Under the pieces are notes generated by a model. That model saw only the letters and a list, made by a program, of their open reading frames with translations, did not search any database and had not been told where the DNA came from. DNA of 64,000 nt from Mycocentrospora acerina (Eukaryota > Ascomycota > Dothideomycetes > Pleosporales): the NCBI GenBank assembly GCA_022701365.1, contig JAKUHH010000108.1, forward strand, positions 805,821 to 869,820, written 5' to 3'. Positions 19,833-31,582 of this stretch are shown one piece after another. The position numbers and the translations under genes were made by a program. Within the stretch, counting starts at the first letter, position 1. Each line of letters opens with the position of its first letter.

Positions 19833-20094
19833 ATGCCAGTCACACCTAAATCTTACCTCCCTGCCTTCGCAGCCTTCATCGGTACGTTTTCCGCCACAAC
19901 CATTCGCCTTTCACAATCCCGTACTAACCTCCTCCCCAGCCGTCGGATTCACATACACCTTCGTCGTCGCCTCCCAAGAAGGCGCTGCCATCGACAACGC
20001 ACGCACACGCTGGCAGCACCAGCATGCAAGCGCGCGAAACGTGCTCTCGGGGGGCATGTCGAATGCCGAGTGGGAGAAGACGGTGCAGAAATGA
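19833..20094 (+). CDS. 67-residue single-pass membrane protein
   Basis: Two exons, 19833-19881 and 19940-20094, join across a 58-nt intron with a textbook donor (GTACGT), branch site (TACTAAC) and acceptor (CCCCAG). The start is MPVTPKSYLPAFAAFI and the end is SGGMSNAEWEKTVQK. A hydrophobic helix (residues about 10-27, AFAAFIAVGFTYTFVV) is followed by a polar, basic tail containing ARTRWQHQHA. This resembles the size and layout of accessory subunits or assembly factors of mitochondrial inner-membrane complexes, but I do not recognise a family. Reading straight through the intron gives a basic, unlikely protein, which favours the spliced model. The CAACCCACCAAA leader matches a good initiation context. 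Confidence 0.65.
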
Positions 20095-20833
20095 GTGTGC
20101 TACAGGGGTAGAATAAGATGAATTGTCAAGTAAGATGAGTTTTAGGAAATTGGGATCTGGAGTTTAGTGGCGTTTGAGGGGATACCATTTTGTGCTTTTG
20201 TGGAGTTGGTTTTTGCTCTGGGAGGAGATTTTCGTATCCTTGAATAGAGCTACGGACATGCTTGTTCGCAATATAAGCTTTTGGACATAACTTGATTTCT
20301 TGGCTATTGGGCTTGTCTGTGTCAACGTGATGAAAGCGATAGGTGTGGGTTCTGATCTTTTTCTGAATAATGAGACTGTCAGTATGTGAGTGCGGGTAAA
20401 GTAGCAGATGTGAAGAGGGACGAGACAATGACGGAGACAATGGTCAATTGGGTATCGTATAATGATCGTAATCGCTTCCAAATGCTAGTATACAATTACC
20501 ACCTCCTTCACACACAGAGCCTGTATCAAATCATCTGATAGAACCGATGGTGCGATGAGACAACTTGCAAAACATCCAACAAGGACAATCCAAGTCCGTA
20601 TGCTATTAACTTTTTCCTCCCCATACTGGGTCAAAATCCCGTGACTGTATGCGTAAAGGTCGGTACCTTCTTGGTTACAGTGACTTCCAGGTACTGAGCC
20701 TTACACTTCAAAGGCCGTAACACAGTTCACGGATTCAACAGGAGCATTTTATTTTTCATGACCCAGGACGAGACTGACAATCACGAACAGGGGAGACATG
20801 GGAGTGACATAGAATAGGCCTTCTCCAGCTCAT
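20095..20833. other. Convergent 3' intergenic region
   Basis: This lies between the stop of the 67-residue gene (plus) and the stop of rse1 (minus). It should hold both 3' UTRs; no further gene is supported. Confidence 0.5.
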
Positions 20834-23800
20834 CTAGAAAGCATAGAGACCTCTCATGTTCCAAATCGCCTCATCAATCATTCCAGGTGTCCATTCCGCA
20901 CCTGTCAACTGCCCTGCAATGCTCTCTCGCTTGTCTCTTGACAATACTAGAAAGCGCTCGATGAGATCACCGTCGAGGAAACTCTTGACTGGAGTGAAGT
21001 AACTGCGATAGGCCAGATGATCGCGTCCAGACAGTGGCTTGTCATCCGATCGAAGTTGCAGTTCTAGTTGCTGGAACATCTTGTGTTGTCGGCGAGATGT
21101 GAAAGGTATAAGCGCGCCGAGCGTGCCTTGGAGCCCAGCCCAAAAGATAACGCGCTCACCACCAGATAGAAGAACCGTCTTTTGAATTCTGACGGGAATA
21201 TCGTTTGCAAAGTAGTGTGCAACAAGATCTACCCGATTCGCTGTACCGCCAAGATAACTCTTGTCGACAAGCAGGTCTGAGCCATCCGGCGATTCGTCAG
21301 AGGCCTCGGAAACCTTTTGTGGGCATCGCACGAGCCAAAGGTTGCCGAATTTGTCACCACCGACCGTCGTGTCATAGTCCAACATCTCCGAACATGTCGT
21401 GTGCCGAGCAACTGTGTCGTCGACAAATGGAATTAAACGGTTAGGGTGGACCTGATCCTTGTGGACGACATATGTGACAGACTGCGCTTGATCAGAAACG
21501 ACCAGACGACTACCCTGGGTCTTGATATCTGTAATGCGGGTAGGCACGCAATTTGAAGCTTGTGCTTTGCGGAGAACAGAGCGCATACCGCAGTCATAAA
21601 GGCAAAGATTTGGTCCGACACCAGCAATGAGCTTGCCCTTGAAGCCAAGCAGAGCTAGTGGCGGATCACTGACGTCGGTCTCATGGAAGAGTTCGAGCTG
21701 ACGGCCATCTGGAGAGATCTTGTAAATCTGTATCGTGGCACCTGCACACTTGTATGGGTTGAAGCGCAGATCCTTTGCGGTTCCAACAGCCAAGAACATT
21801 TCTTCACCTCGGCTTTCAAAGTTGACAAGCGCTGCACTGACCAGTGACTGATTTGTCTTGAGTTCCACAGTATGTGTGACAGCCTTCTCGCTGATTGGAT
21901 CAACGACCTGGATGCAGGACGCCCAGTTGCCCTGGGCTCTTGGATAGCCGAAATCGATGGCAGGGAACTCCTCACTCTCTGTTTCACCATTCGTCTGATC
22001 AACTTCCATACCGCCCTCGGCTTCCGATTTAGCTACGTTCTCTTTCTTGCCTCCGGCTTGCTTGATCAGATTGGCTCTCGTCTCAGAACTCAAAGTGTTG
22101 TTCTCGCTTTGGATGACATAAAACACTCCTTGCTCGTGGTGACCAACCATCTTTCGGGGCGTATATTTCAGCGGTATTGTCTCATATGTTGTATTGTCTG
22201 TCAAATCGTTGAAAGTGAAGATTCTGCTTAGAGTTAGTCTTTACTCTAAAGGTACAATGTGCATATCGTTGAATAGATTGAGATTGCGTTCAGTAGGAAC
22301 AATTGGAATAAAAGTTTGACCCTCATGGTATTTAAGGAGTACAGAGTATCATCATGCAATTCTGGAAGAGAGAGATTCGAGAGGACGTACCGTAATTCGT
22401 TCGCGCTCACGCAGATTATACCCTTGAATTGCGAGCCTTCAAAGTTCCAAGCGGACTTGAATGGTATGTAGTTCAACGGTGTCAGCTGAAGCACACCGGT
22501 GCGCGGATGGGTGTAGCCTAGCCATGGCCTCGAAGTCATCGCAAGAATGGCAGGCTCGTTGGCGACGGTCACCTTGGCGAACTTGATAGGTTCAGGACCA
22601 AGGAAACGACGACGGGTGTCTCCAATATCACCGGTCATCTCATCGAGAACTGAGCGAATATATACACCACTCCTCAGCCCGATGTGAAGAAATTGGCTGT
22701 AGCCGCGCGGCGACTTGTCAGTCATGACGTTGATGGTAAGATCACTAGGCGGTGACGTGAGCGCTTGGACAGAGATACTTCGGAGGATGTTGCCCTCCAT
22801 ATCTGGGCTCAAATTGAATATCCTGACTGTCTGATCACTACAACCAACAGCCAAGAAGAACGCTCGCACGCTGCCCTCAGGCACATCGGGCATTGCTAAG
22901 CAGTTGATCGTGCTATCTAGGACGATCTCTTCTTCAGCCATGGCAAGCGATCCGTCCGAATCGCACTCGAAGTAGAGGATCTGGCCTGAACTGAGCGCAA
23001 TCGCGACTTGCCGGTTGTTGGTTGCGCAAGCTACAATGGTTCGATGTGCAGGGGGCTGCCAATCAGTCAAGTTGGCATGGGTTGCATTGGCGTCATCGTC
23101 AGGGAACTGGATGCCTTGAATATGGCGAATTCCTTTCGGGTGGATCTGAATAATGCAGTCTTCACCGAATTGCTGGACACCTAGTGTATTGGTGTCTGCC
23201 AAAAACCCTGTGTTGGAAGCTTCTTCTACATCGTCACCGATTTTTAGCACGAGTGTCCTGCTGTGCAAGCAAAGAACAATCAGTGTGTCAGTCTCATCTT
23301 CTATTGTGAGCTTCGTTGTCCAGACGTCAGAGGCATTTTGTGGCAGTGGCGACTCGATAAGATCAAGCACCTCCAGAGCATTCCGTGTAGTGCGAAAGGT
23401 GCTTCGTCCGCCTGTGCCATTGACTGTATAAATCTGAGGTGCATCCTCCAATGCTGGATTGGCAACCTCCATATCCATGATTGGGTTCAGGCTGGGAATC
23501 GTCTCAACCGCAGTCAAGTTGGTCAACTGCCTTGGCCGGAAAAAGGGTGGTGCGAATGCTGTGTCCGAGTCTACGGGAAATTGGTCGCTCTCAAAGATGG
23601 GGTCCTCGGTCTCTTCGCCCAATGACTCAAGTTCATAGAGTATTCTATCCCCAGACTCGCAAGCGGCAAATACAAAACCTGCTCTCAGAATACAGATGCT
23701 CGTTGAAACAGGTATTGTGTCAAAATACTTGATCTTGATTTTTTCAACGGTTCCACTGGGGGATTCTACTGTGAGCTTAAAAACATCTCCGTCCTCTGTC

Positions 23801-24877
23801 TGAAGGAGGTAGAAAAACTCTCCGCCCTTGAGCGAGTACAGAGTACCGGCAACAATGGTGCGTTTGCGATTGGGATCTTCTGTGGCTCCTTCGCGACGCG
23901 GTATCGCAAGTCTGTGCACACTCGACTTATTATTGAAGATGCGCCGGTATGTGATAGTGTCCTCTCCGCAGCAAAGCACTCCGCTCGGCGCGTTAGGGCC
24001 TCCTGGTACACGGAACAGCATGTTGGACGTTCGGTCGACCGGTTCAGACCATTTGCGCACAATGTGATTCAGACCAAGATCGAGCTCATAGTAGACTAGC
24101 TCCTTCTTGAGCTCACCGTACGCCTCTCCGCTGGGGTCCGTTTCCGAGTTCGAGTAGTCTAGCTCGAGTGCGGCAAACATGGGGTTATCATATCCCACAT
24201 CAAGCCCAATAAGACAGTACATCAGCGTTTGCGGTTTGTGTGCCTCGAGTGGTGAGGAGATGGCGATGTCGGTCTGTCCGCTCCTCGTGAGGATGTAGAC
24301 GAGCTTGTTTTTCTCGGTGGATGCAATCATAATGGCACGTCCTTTCGGATCAGCTGCCAGATACTCGCCTGGTACAACACGTCGGATGCCAGACTTGCCA
24401 AAAGTCTCGAAATGCACTGTCTTGAACGTGTGCTCGTCGGGGAGGTACTCGTAGGTGACGAGTCGCCCAGAGTCTGTTGTTATAACAATGTGGTCTGTAG
24501 AGTCAGCAGAAGTTCTCTCGCACGGGCATAATCCAGTCCACCGCGGGCTCAGGGAGCTGCGAGCTCGCGCGCGTCGGATGCTTTCGAAAATCACTAAACT
24601 GGCTTATAGCGTGTAGAGAAGGAAACGACATACCTTTGGTACCGCCCGCGACTCTGAACTTGGCTATGCGGCGGACAATGCCAAACACGTCCTGGGAGTA
24701 TATCTCCTGGAAGCCCTTCTGTCGCCGAGAGACCTCGAGAATCGCCAGCCGCGAGCCGTTCGCGGTGAGGATTTGCTGCTTGCCGTTGCCGAGGAAGTCG
24801 CCGGAGATGGCGTCCTGCGTCGCCGACGGTTGCTTCACCGTCAAGGCGTACAGCGACATGCTCGAGAAGGTCGTCAT
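20834..24877 (-). CDS. rse1: Pre-mRNA splicing factor Rse1 (SF3b130/SAP130)
   Basis: Three exons, 24634-24877, 22391-24494 and 20834-22223, separated by introns of 139 and 167 nt, encode about 1245 residues, close to the usual ~1200 for this family. Rse1 is the large beta-propeller scaffold of the SF3b complex in the U2 snRNP, nuclear, and related to DDB1 and CPSF160. Family stretches are unmistakable: SQDVFGIVRRIAKFR near residue 65, DSGRLVTYEYLPDEHTFKT, GKSGIRRVVPGEYLA, SSPLEAHKPQTLMYCLIGLD, and near the end LSGGERVIFWAGLQGTLGAL and the CPSF-A region. The start (MTTFSSMSLYALTVKQP) agrees with other fungal Rse1 proteins. The introns restore frame exactly (K|D and R|I junctions); unspliced, both lead to stops. 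It diverges from sda1 over 371 bp. Confidence 0.95.
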
Positions 24878-25248
24878 GGCGGGCGATGGCAGGCGCTGGC
24901 CCAGACACTGGTGGACGCGTCGACGGAGAGGTGGCGCGTGGCAGGCTCTCTTAATGTAGCGGCGGTCAACGAGGGTCGCGTGGCTGGTCGGGGAATGCAC
25001 GCGCTTCTGATTGGGGCGAGGCAAGGCGACGTGAGTGTCGTCGAGGCCGCGAAAGATTTCAAACGGCTGCTCCAAGCTCCCACGGCCATTCGTTCCTCCG
25101 ACCCGCCAGCTTCCATCTGATTGGTCATGAAGATGCGGAGCCCCGCTAAATTTTCTCGCAGAGATGGCAAGGCGCGAGTCGACGCAGGCACAACCAAGAC
25201 AAACACAAACACAAACACAAGCTCGCACTCCCAGACGGCGATTCCACA
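24878..25248. promoter_or_regulatory. Shared promoter of rse1 and sda1
   Basis: 371 GC-rich bases separate the two start codons of divergent genes for RNA processing (splicing and 60S ribosome assembly). Both 5' leaders must fit here. A CACAAACACAAAC run lies at 25198-25220, just upstream of sda1. No TATA box is evident, as expected for housekeeping genes. Confidence 0.6.
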
Positions 25249-27559
25249 ATGAAGCGCAAGGTTGGGGCCCTCGAGAAGATCGAGGCTGATCACGCGGCGC
25301 TCCGCTACAAAATCAAGCGCGACCCCCAGAGTTACCAGGACGACTTCAGGAACCAGTACCAGCAGTATGAGACGCTGCGCGATCTTTTCCTGCAGAGCCC
25401 CTCCAATGCCGACTCGGGCATTGTGGCGCTGAGGGACCTGATTGAGTTTGTCGCCCACTGTGCCGACTGCTACCCAGCCCTCACGAGCAGCTTCCCCGGC
25501 GAACTCACCCAGATCCTACTGCAACACCACGAGGTGCTCGAGTATGAGCTGCGGGACAAGATTGTCGGCAGTCTGTGTCTGCTGCGGAATAAAGACGTCA
25601 TCGACTCGGTTGCGCTTCTCAACACCCTCTTCCCCGTCCTCGTCGCGACGCCGAGCAAGTCTCTGCGCCAGCTGCTCTTCACCAAGATCCTCTCCGACCT
25701 GCGATCCTCCAATAACAAGGCCACGAATCACAAGCTGAACCGCACAATCCAGACAGTCCTGTACAATCTGCTCGAGTCTGACAAGGAGTCGCCCAAGGGC
25801 ATCTGGGCCGTCAAGATCACGCGAGAGCTGTGGAAGCGACAGATATGGACCGATGCACGCGCAGTCGAAGTCATGCGCATGGCAGCGCTGAGTGAGAACG
25901 AAAAGGTCATCGCGGGCGGCGTCCGTTTCTTCCTTGGCGGCGACAAAGAGCGAGAGGAGGCTGCCGATGAGAGCAGCGACGAGGACAACGACGTTGACAT
26001 GACCCGGTTGCGCCACCAGGCTGGCGTAAACAAGAAGTCGAAGAAGAAGGAGCGAGACCTGAGGAAGGCCGCTGCTACCGTCAAGAAGAAGGAGAAGAAG
26101 AAAAATGCGCCTCACCCATTGAACTTCTCCGCCCTCCATCTCCTCCACGATCCTCAGGGCTTCGCCGAGTCGCTCTTTGCCAAGCACGTCCAGAACTCAA
26201 GGTCGAAGCTGTCGCTCGAGTCGAGGCTACTTGTGCTTCAGCTCGTGTCTCGCCTCGTTGGTCTGCACAAGCTCACAGTTCTGTCCCTCTACTCGTACTT
26301 CCTCAAGCATCTTACTCCTCGGCAAGCCTCTGTTACGAGCTACCTGGCTTGTCTTGCGCAGGCAACCCACAACTATGTGCCTCCAGACGTTCTTGAGCCG
26401 CTTGTCCAGAAGATCGCAAACGAATTCGTGTCGGAAGCCTCTGCATCTGAAGTAGCGGCCGCTGGATTGAACGCTATTCGTGAGATTTGCGTGCGCCAGC
26501 CGCTAGCCATGACAGACACATTGCTACAGGATCTCGTTATGGTAAGCCTGCAATGCTAAATGTGTTTCTGAGCCTGCTAACTCTCCTCAGTACCGCAAAT
26601 CAAAGGATAAGGGCACAATGATGGCTGCCAAGGGCCTGCTCTCGCTCTACCGTGAAGTCGGCGCTGAGCTCTTGCACAAGCGTGACCGTGGCAAGGATGC
26701 CGCGATGGGCGTCCGTGCCGGAACCATCAAGGAGCGTCGATACGGTGAAGAAGCTGTGGGCGGAATCGACGGTATCGAGCTGCTCGAGAAGTGGAAGGAG
26801 GAGGAACGCCGCAAGAAGCGTGAAGCCGCTGGTCTGGATCCTGACGTCGATGATGGCGAAGAGCTTGACGAAGGCGAGGATTGGAAGAAATGGGACGTCG
26901 AATCTGACGAGGACAGCGATGATTCGGGCGGCTGGATAAACGTCGAATCTGACGGTGAAGACATTAACATCAGCGATAGCGAAGACGAAAAAGACAAGCC
27001 CAAAGCCAAAAAGGTCAAACTCGACATCAACAGCGAAACTCCAGCGTCTGGCGAAGCCAAGAGCGAAGAACCTGAGATCAAATCCATATCGAAACTCCTC
27101 ACCACAACCATTCTCACTCCCGCGGATCTCAAACAACTCAAAGCCCTCCAAGACTCCGCCGCCGTAAACTCCCACCTTCCCTCGCACAAGCGTGCCCAAA
27201 TGCTCGCAGATCGCCACGCAGACGAGGCCATCACCGCCGAGACAATCGAAGCCGCCGCCTCGCTCGGCAAAAAGAACACGCGCGAGGAGAAGATTGCAAT
27301 GGCCAAAGCGGACCGTGAGACAAACCATCAGTCCACGACGGCAAAGCGCAAGGCGAAGAAGGAGGCTGAAGGAAAGAGTACGACGAACAAGGAGAAGGCG
27401 CGAAGGAAGAATTTCCTGATGACTTTGGGTAAGGCGAAAAGTAAGAATAAGAGGAGTTTGGTTGATGTGAGGAAGACGCTCAAGGGGCATGTGGAGAGGA
27501 GCAAGAGGGGTGGCAAGAGAGGTAATCAAAAGGGTGCGATGCCAAACAAATCAGGGTAG
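25249..27559 (+). CDS. sda1: Sda1, nuclear 60S ribosome biogenesis factor
   Basis: Exons 25249-26541 and 26591-27559, with a 49-nt intron (GTAAGC..CTCAG, branch CTAAC), encode 753 residues. The start region DPQSYQDDFRNQYQQYETLRDLFLQSPS, the block AHCADCYPALTSSFPGEL and the HEVLEYELRDKIVGSLCLLRNK region are characteristic of Sda1, an essential nucleolar/nuclear protein needed for maturation and export of pre-60S particles. A Lys-rich and acidic linker (about 245-285) is followed by the HPLNFSALHLLHDPQGFAE region and, in exon 2, by YREVGAELLHKRDRGK. The C-terminal quarter is highly charged and ends in a Lys/Arg-rich tail (RGGKRGNQKGAMPNKSG) as in homologues. It is paired head-to-head with rse1. 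Confidence 0.95.
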
Positions 27560-27743
27560 ATGAGAATAGATAGACAAGGAGAGAATATGACCAAAGACTT
27601 GAAACGCGTTATCCTGCTCAATGTAATCAATCACGGTACAACATTGTCACCATCCTTCGTCAAAGCCCGTCACCCTATTGCCTAATCCTTCGAGTCAGCA
27701 TTCAAGCACTGTTCGTCTCCTCCCACCTCCCAACATCCTAATC

Positions 27744-29117
27744 CTATCTTCGCAACTCTCTTCTCACAGCACGAGATGACGAGTCCCCTCTTTTCTTCCC
27801 ACCAGCCTCTATCACCTCAGCATACACATCCGCGACCCCCATCCCCGAGCCATCCTGCCATATATCCGCCCCCGCAGAAAACAGCCCTCGGATCTTTTCG
27901 TCCTTCAGCTTTTGCGCCTGCATTTTCTCTGTCATCTGCGGGACATGTGAAACGGTGGACAATTCCGTTCTCCTACGCTTTCTTTCGCGCAGTGCTTCGT
28001 TGTCTAGCCACGCCTCGAGTTTTTGTTTGTGCAGTGCGACTAGATTGTCAATGGCTTGTCTCAGACCTGTTGGATCTGTGGAGCGAGGGTAGCATTCGAG
28101 TAGTTGGGTTAAGAGCGTGGACTGTTGGATCAAGTGGGTTAGACAGTCACTGTTTTCGTTGGGAACGGTCAGATTGGGTTTTCCGAGCTGGTAAGGCGGT
28201 GTTTCTACGAGATATTGTGCTGGTTGTGATGTACAACCGCACTCTAGGTTCTTGCGAGCCGGTCTTGCACGAAAAGGGAGGTAAGTGAGGTCTTGAGCTT
28301 GCTGGCTGACTTTCTGGCGGAGGGTATCTTCGCTGAGAGTTTCGGGGACCATGTATTGGCTTGTGAGATGATGAGGAGCAGAATATTCACTCGCATGAGG
28401 CTGATGATAATACTGAGCGTATGGATAGCTCGGTAGACCGTGCTGTGTCGCGGTGTACCGCGTTGTTGGATATTGCTCGTTGTAACCGGTGTCATGGCTA
28501 TGTATGCTGTTTCCTTCCCGTCCCAACGATGCCAACTTTGCGTTCATCATACGGTAAACATCATGAGTTTTGTTGCCAGTAAATGTACTTCCATTCGTCG
28601 GTTTCGGAGCCAGTGTAGTATGTGAAGGACGGCGGGTATACAACTTGCTTTGTCGGCCCAAAAACATGTGTGGCTCAGATTGACGCTTACGTTTTGCTAT
28701 TGCAATTTTTCTAGAAACTGGCGAGTCCTCAAACACGACAATAGGATTCTTTGCGCTGCCTTTACCATACGCTGACTTCGGGACCAATGGCTGAGATCGA
28801 GGAACGCCTGTTTCGATAGACGGGTATGGTAACTTACTTGGTTTTTCGGGCTGTAGATTTCCATTGAAAACATGTTTCTCGGGAGTCTCGCCAGTGGGTG
28901 GCGAGGTCATGCTTAGATCGCGGTCACTGAAAGACTCCAAAGTGTCGTCAAAAGACCTGTGCGATAATTTCGATACTGGAGTAGTCGAAGAATTACCAGT
29001 CATTTGTATACTATATCGTACAATGCGAGTGGGAGAGAGTTTTATCTTTTCGCTCTCTCGTTTCGAGTGCCCATTCGTCAAATACGCATTTGCAGCACTT
29101 CTACGCGTCACAACCAT
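27744..29117 (-). CDS. Hypothetical fungal protein, probably nuclear
   Basis: An intronless frame of 457 residues if MVVTRRSAANAYL is the start; the frame stays open to an ATG at 29180 (478 residues), but the extra 21 residues look untranslated and are preceded by a possible intron end (ttgtgtag). The protein is hydrophilic with Ser/Pro-rich disorder in the first half, KRKRQ and RKRRR basic clusters (possible nuclear localisation signals), a Tyr/His/Pro-rich middle (YPYAQYYHQPHASEY) and a better-conserved-looking C-terminal part with a helical stretch (LIQQSTLLTQLLECYPR, then LVALHKQKLEAWLDNEAL) and a final Asp/Gly motif GADIWQDGSGMGVADVYAEV. I recognise no family. The stop lies only 184 bases from the convergent sda1 stop. 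Confidence 0.65.
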   Translation of the reverse strand: MVVTRRSAANAYLTNGHSKRESEKIKLSPTRIVRYSIQMTGNSSTTPVSKLSHRSFDDTLESFSDRDLSMTSPPTGETPEKHVFNGNLQPEKPSKLPYPSIETGVPRSQPLVPKSAYGKGSAKNPIVVFEDSPVSRKIAIAKRKRQSEPHMFLGRQSKLYTRRPSHTTLAPKPTNGSTFTGNKTHDVYRMMNAKLASLGREGNSIHSHDTGYNEQYPTTRYTATQHGLPSYPYAQYYHQPHASEYSAPHHLTSQYMVPETLSEDTLRQKVSQQAQDLTYLPFRARPARKNLECGCTSQPAQYLVETPPYQLGKPNLTVPNENSDCLTHLIQQSTLLTQLLECYPRSTDPTGLRQAIDNLVALHKQKLEAWLDNEALRERKRRRTELSTVSHVPQMTEKMQAQKLKDEKIRGLFSAGADIWQDGSGMGVADVYAEVIEAGGKKRGDSSSRAVRRELRR

Positions 29118-30614
29118 CTCGAAAGCACTCTCTACACAATTTGAGCCCAGGAAACGGTAGTGAAACATTATTAATATCATCGGGAACTTACCTGAGCTAA
29201 ATAAAAGTTAACCTTCGCTGCCTCGACACTGTCGAATGGACTCTATGTATCAACAGTTAATTCGTAAGTTGTTGGCGCGGAATTTGGTGGTCCAGTTACT
29301 GTTGACTGAAGCGAAATGAAGAAAATCAAAAGTTGAATCAAAATTAGGAATAATTGGTTGTTTGGGTACTGTAGAGAAGTTGCAAGCATGGTCGGAAGGT
29401 GCGGTTCAGTATTTGATGCAACAGGAAGGCGCAGATGTGGAGCCATAAACAAAAACAAGTTCATTCAAAAGCACGAAAGGCTTCCGGATCACGATCCCAG
29501 TGATTAAGACCTCTTATTCTTCGCTCTTGTAAATTGTATTTTTCTTCAATCCAGACTCTTTTCAAAAACGCATGCAAGTGGAAAATCTCACCTTTGTTGT
29601 TGACACCATCAAGTGCCAACTTAGTTGTTCTCTCATCCTACGTATAGTCGTTCTACAGCAGTTTACTAATATCCCCTCCTTAATCTAACATTGAAAGCTT
29701 GTGTTTAAAGTCCTCGTAGAGCTTAACTATTTGTAACAAGTCTTGAAGCTGTAAGGCCTATTCTAAGCGTACAAAATCAAGAGATTCACTCACCATCAAC
29801 GAGTCGCACAGTAAAGAAGATTCAATATGTGGTAAGGGGAAGTCACTAGCGCGACACTGCAATCCCCTTAATCTCTGGAACTTCGCCCTTTTTCGACTGT
29901 ACATATCCCCCAGAACACTCACAGACATCTTCTTGCCCTCCACCTACAAGCCTAAATATCACAAAAAATCCTTATTTGAAGCTGCGTGCATCTTTGACTC
30001 TAGTATAAGATGGCATGAAAAGTAAGGACAAAAGACAAGTGCGGACTTGTGTTTTGTCAGACGACACTCTACTGCGGGTTGTTCTGTTTCACGGCATTAG
30101 TTATAGACCGTATTCACATACAGCTGCTATGATGGATTCACGAGTGATGTGTTGTGATACGTTACGTTTCTTTATAATTTGGCACGTGAAGAAGAAGGGA
30201 GAGTATTACAGGATGAGAATTGAACTGTGGGGTGCATGGTGTGTAATGCAAGCTTGCATTTGACTTTCAATTACACGAGGCACTCGGGAGGGCATGAACA
30301 CAACAGTCTCGTCTATGGAACGAGAAACACATCATAATATATCTTTTTCGTTTCTCAACCACAAATATTTGCGGTACACACTTGAACGCGTGCATTTGCA
30401 ACTGAATGATTGAACCGTGTAACTGAATATATTACAACTGAGTGCTTTTACACCCTCGGGAAAAACTGTCTTCAAGACAGATGGTATACGAGAAGTCTTT
30501 TCCAACCTGTGGAACAAATCTAAACCAAAACTAACATGGTATCACAACTAGTACGTCCTCTTTATCCAACAACGATCCATAAGCCTCGAAAGAAAATATG
30601 ATCATCAGTTAACC
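29118..30614. other. AT-rich intergenic region
   Basis: 1.5 kb between two minus-strand genes. Short frames (29243-29464, 29758-29943, 30015-30263, 30332-30517) show no protein-like features. It should contain the promoter of the upstream hypothetical gene and the 3' UTR of the cupredoxin gene. Nothing else seen. Confidence 0.45.
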
Positions 30615-31582
30615 TTACAAAATAACCCAAGCAGCAACCGCCACTACACCCAAGCTGAAGAGTGGCTGTGAACTGAGCCCTGAAGCACCATTGCTAACTG
30701 ATACGGCGACACCCGTAGATGTCGTCGCAGCACCACCACCGCTAGTCCCAGAAGCCGTGATTGAGGAGCTTGCAGATGGAGAAGTTGCGCCTGTTCCTGA
30801 CTGAGATCCACTTTGAGATCCACCCTGAGATCCATTTTGGGATCCGCTCTGTGTTCCGTTTTGAGTTCCAGAACCTGTACTTGGGCTAACATTTGCTACT
30901 GCATTGGCAGCAAGTGCTTTGAATGCGGCTATAGTCTTGTTCCCATTTGCAGGTCTGCCACTTGGTCAGTTTTTGTTTGGGGCATGACGAGTATTGAAAG
31001 AGGACATACGCATTAACGGCCCCCACCATGCCTTCCTGGCAATGTTTGCCCTGCGAGCAGTAGAACCATAAAGGCTTGGCGTCATTGACGCGGATAGTGT
31101 ATGTGAGGATATTGGACTTTGAGCCGATCGTGGCGTTGGTGGGCATGAAGCCGGAGTAGAAGGCATTTGTTTTCGAGGAAGCACTATTCTGCATAGGAAT
31201 GCAAGGTTGGTCGAATGTAGATTGAACAACGGAGTGATTCTGAATTTTGGTATGGTTAGCAGAAGGCTAGACAGTTAAAGATTTAATGACAACGTACCTT
31301 TGCGTAAAATTGAAACTGTACCATGTCTCCTACTTGTGCCTGGATGTTGTTTGGCGAGAATATAAGAGAGCCGTTCGCTCCACCGACTTCGATAACATGT
31401 GTAGCAACAGTACCTGTTTGTAAAGCCCCCGATCCTGTTTTTGTCGAAGAAGAGTTCAGAGACGCTGAGCCTGTTGACGAAGCGAGCGATTGCGAGGCAG
31501 AAATTGTTGGTACCAACGAAGAAGATTGTGCTATCGTAAGACCGAGAAGGGCCGGCATGATGATTGATCTTGAGAAGAACAT
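30615..31582 (-). CDS. GPI-anchored plastocyanin-like (cupredoxin) protein
   Basis: Three exons, 31298-31582, 31010-31239 and 30615-30954, with introns of 58 and 55 nt, give 284 residues. A signal peptide (MFFSRSIIMPALLGLTIAQS) is followed by a Ser/Thr-rich spacer and one cupredoxin domain (about residues 60-172). All four type-1 copper ligands appear: His97 in NHSVV, then Cys156, His161 and Met166 in FYCSQGKHCQEGM (C-x4-H-x4-M, the phytocyanin spacing). The tail is Gly/Ser/Gln-repeat-rich (GSQNGSQGGSQSGSQ) and ends in a hydrophobic segment (LFSLGVVAVAAWVIL), as for GPI attachment. These fungal extracellular serine-rich cupredoxins sit on the cell surface; their redox partner is generally unknown. 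Introns fall immediately before the first His and after the copper loop, so each exon is a functional block. Confidence 0.88.
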
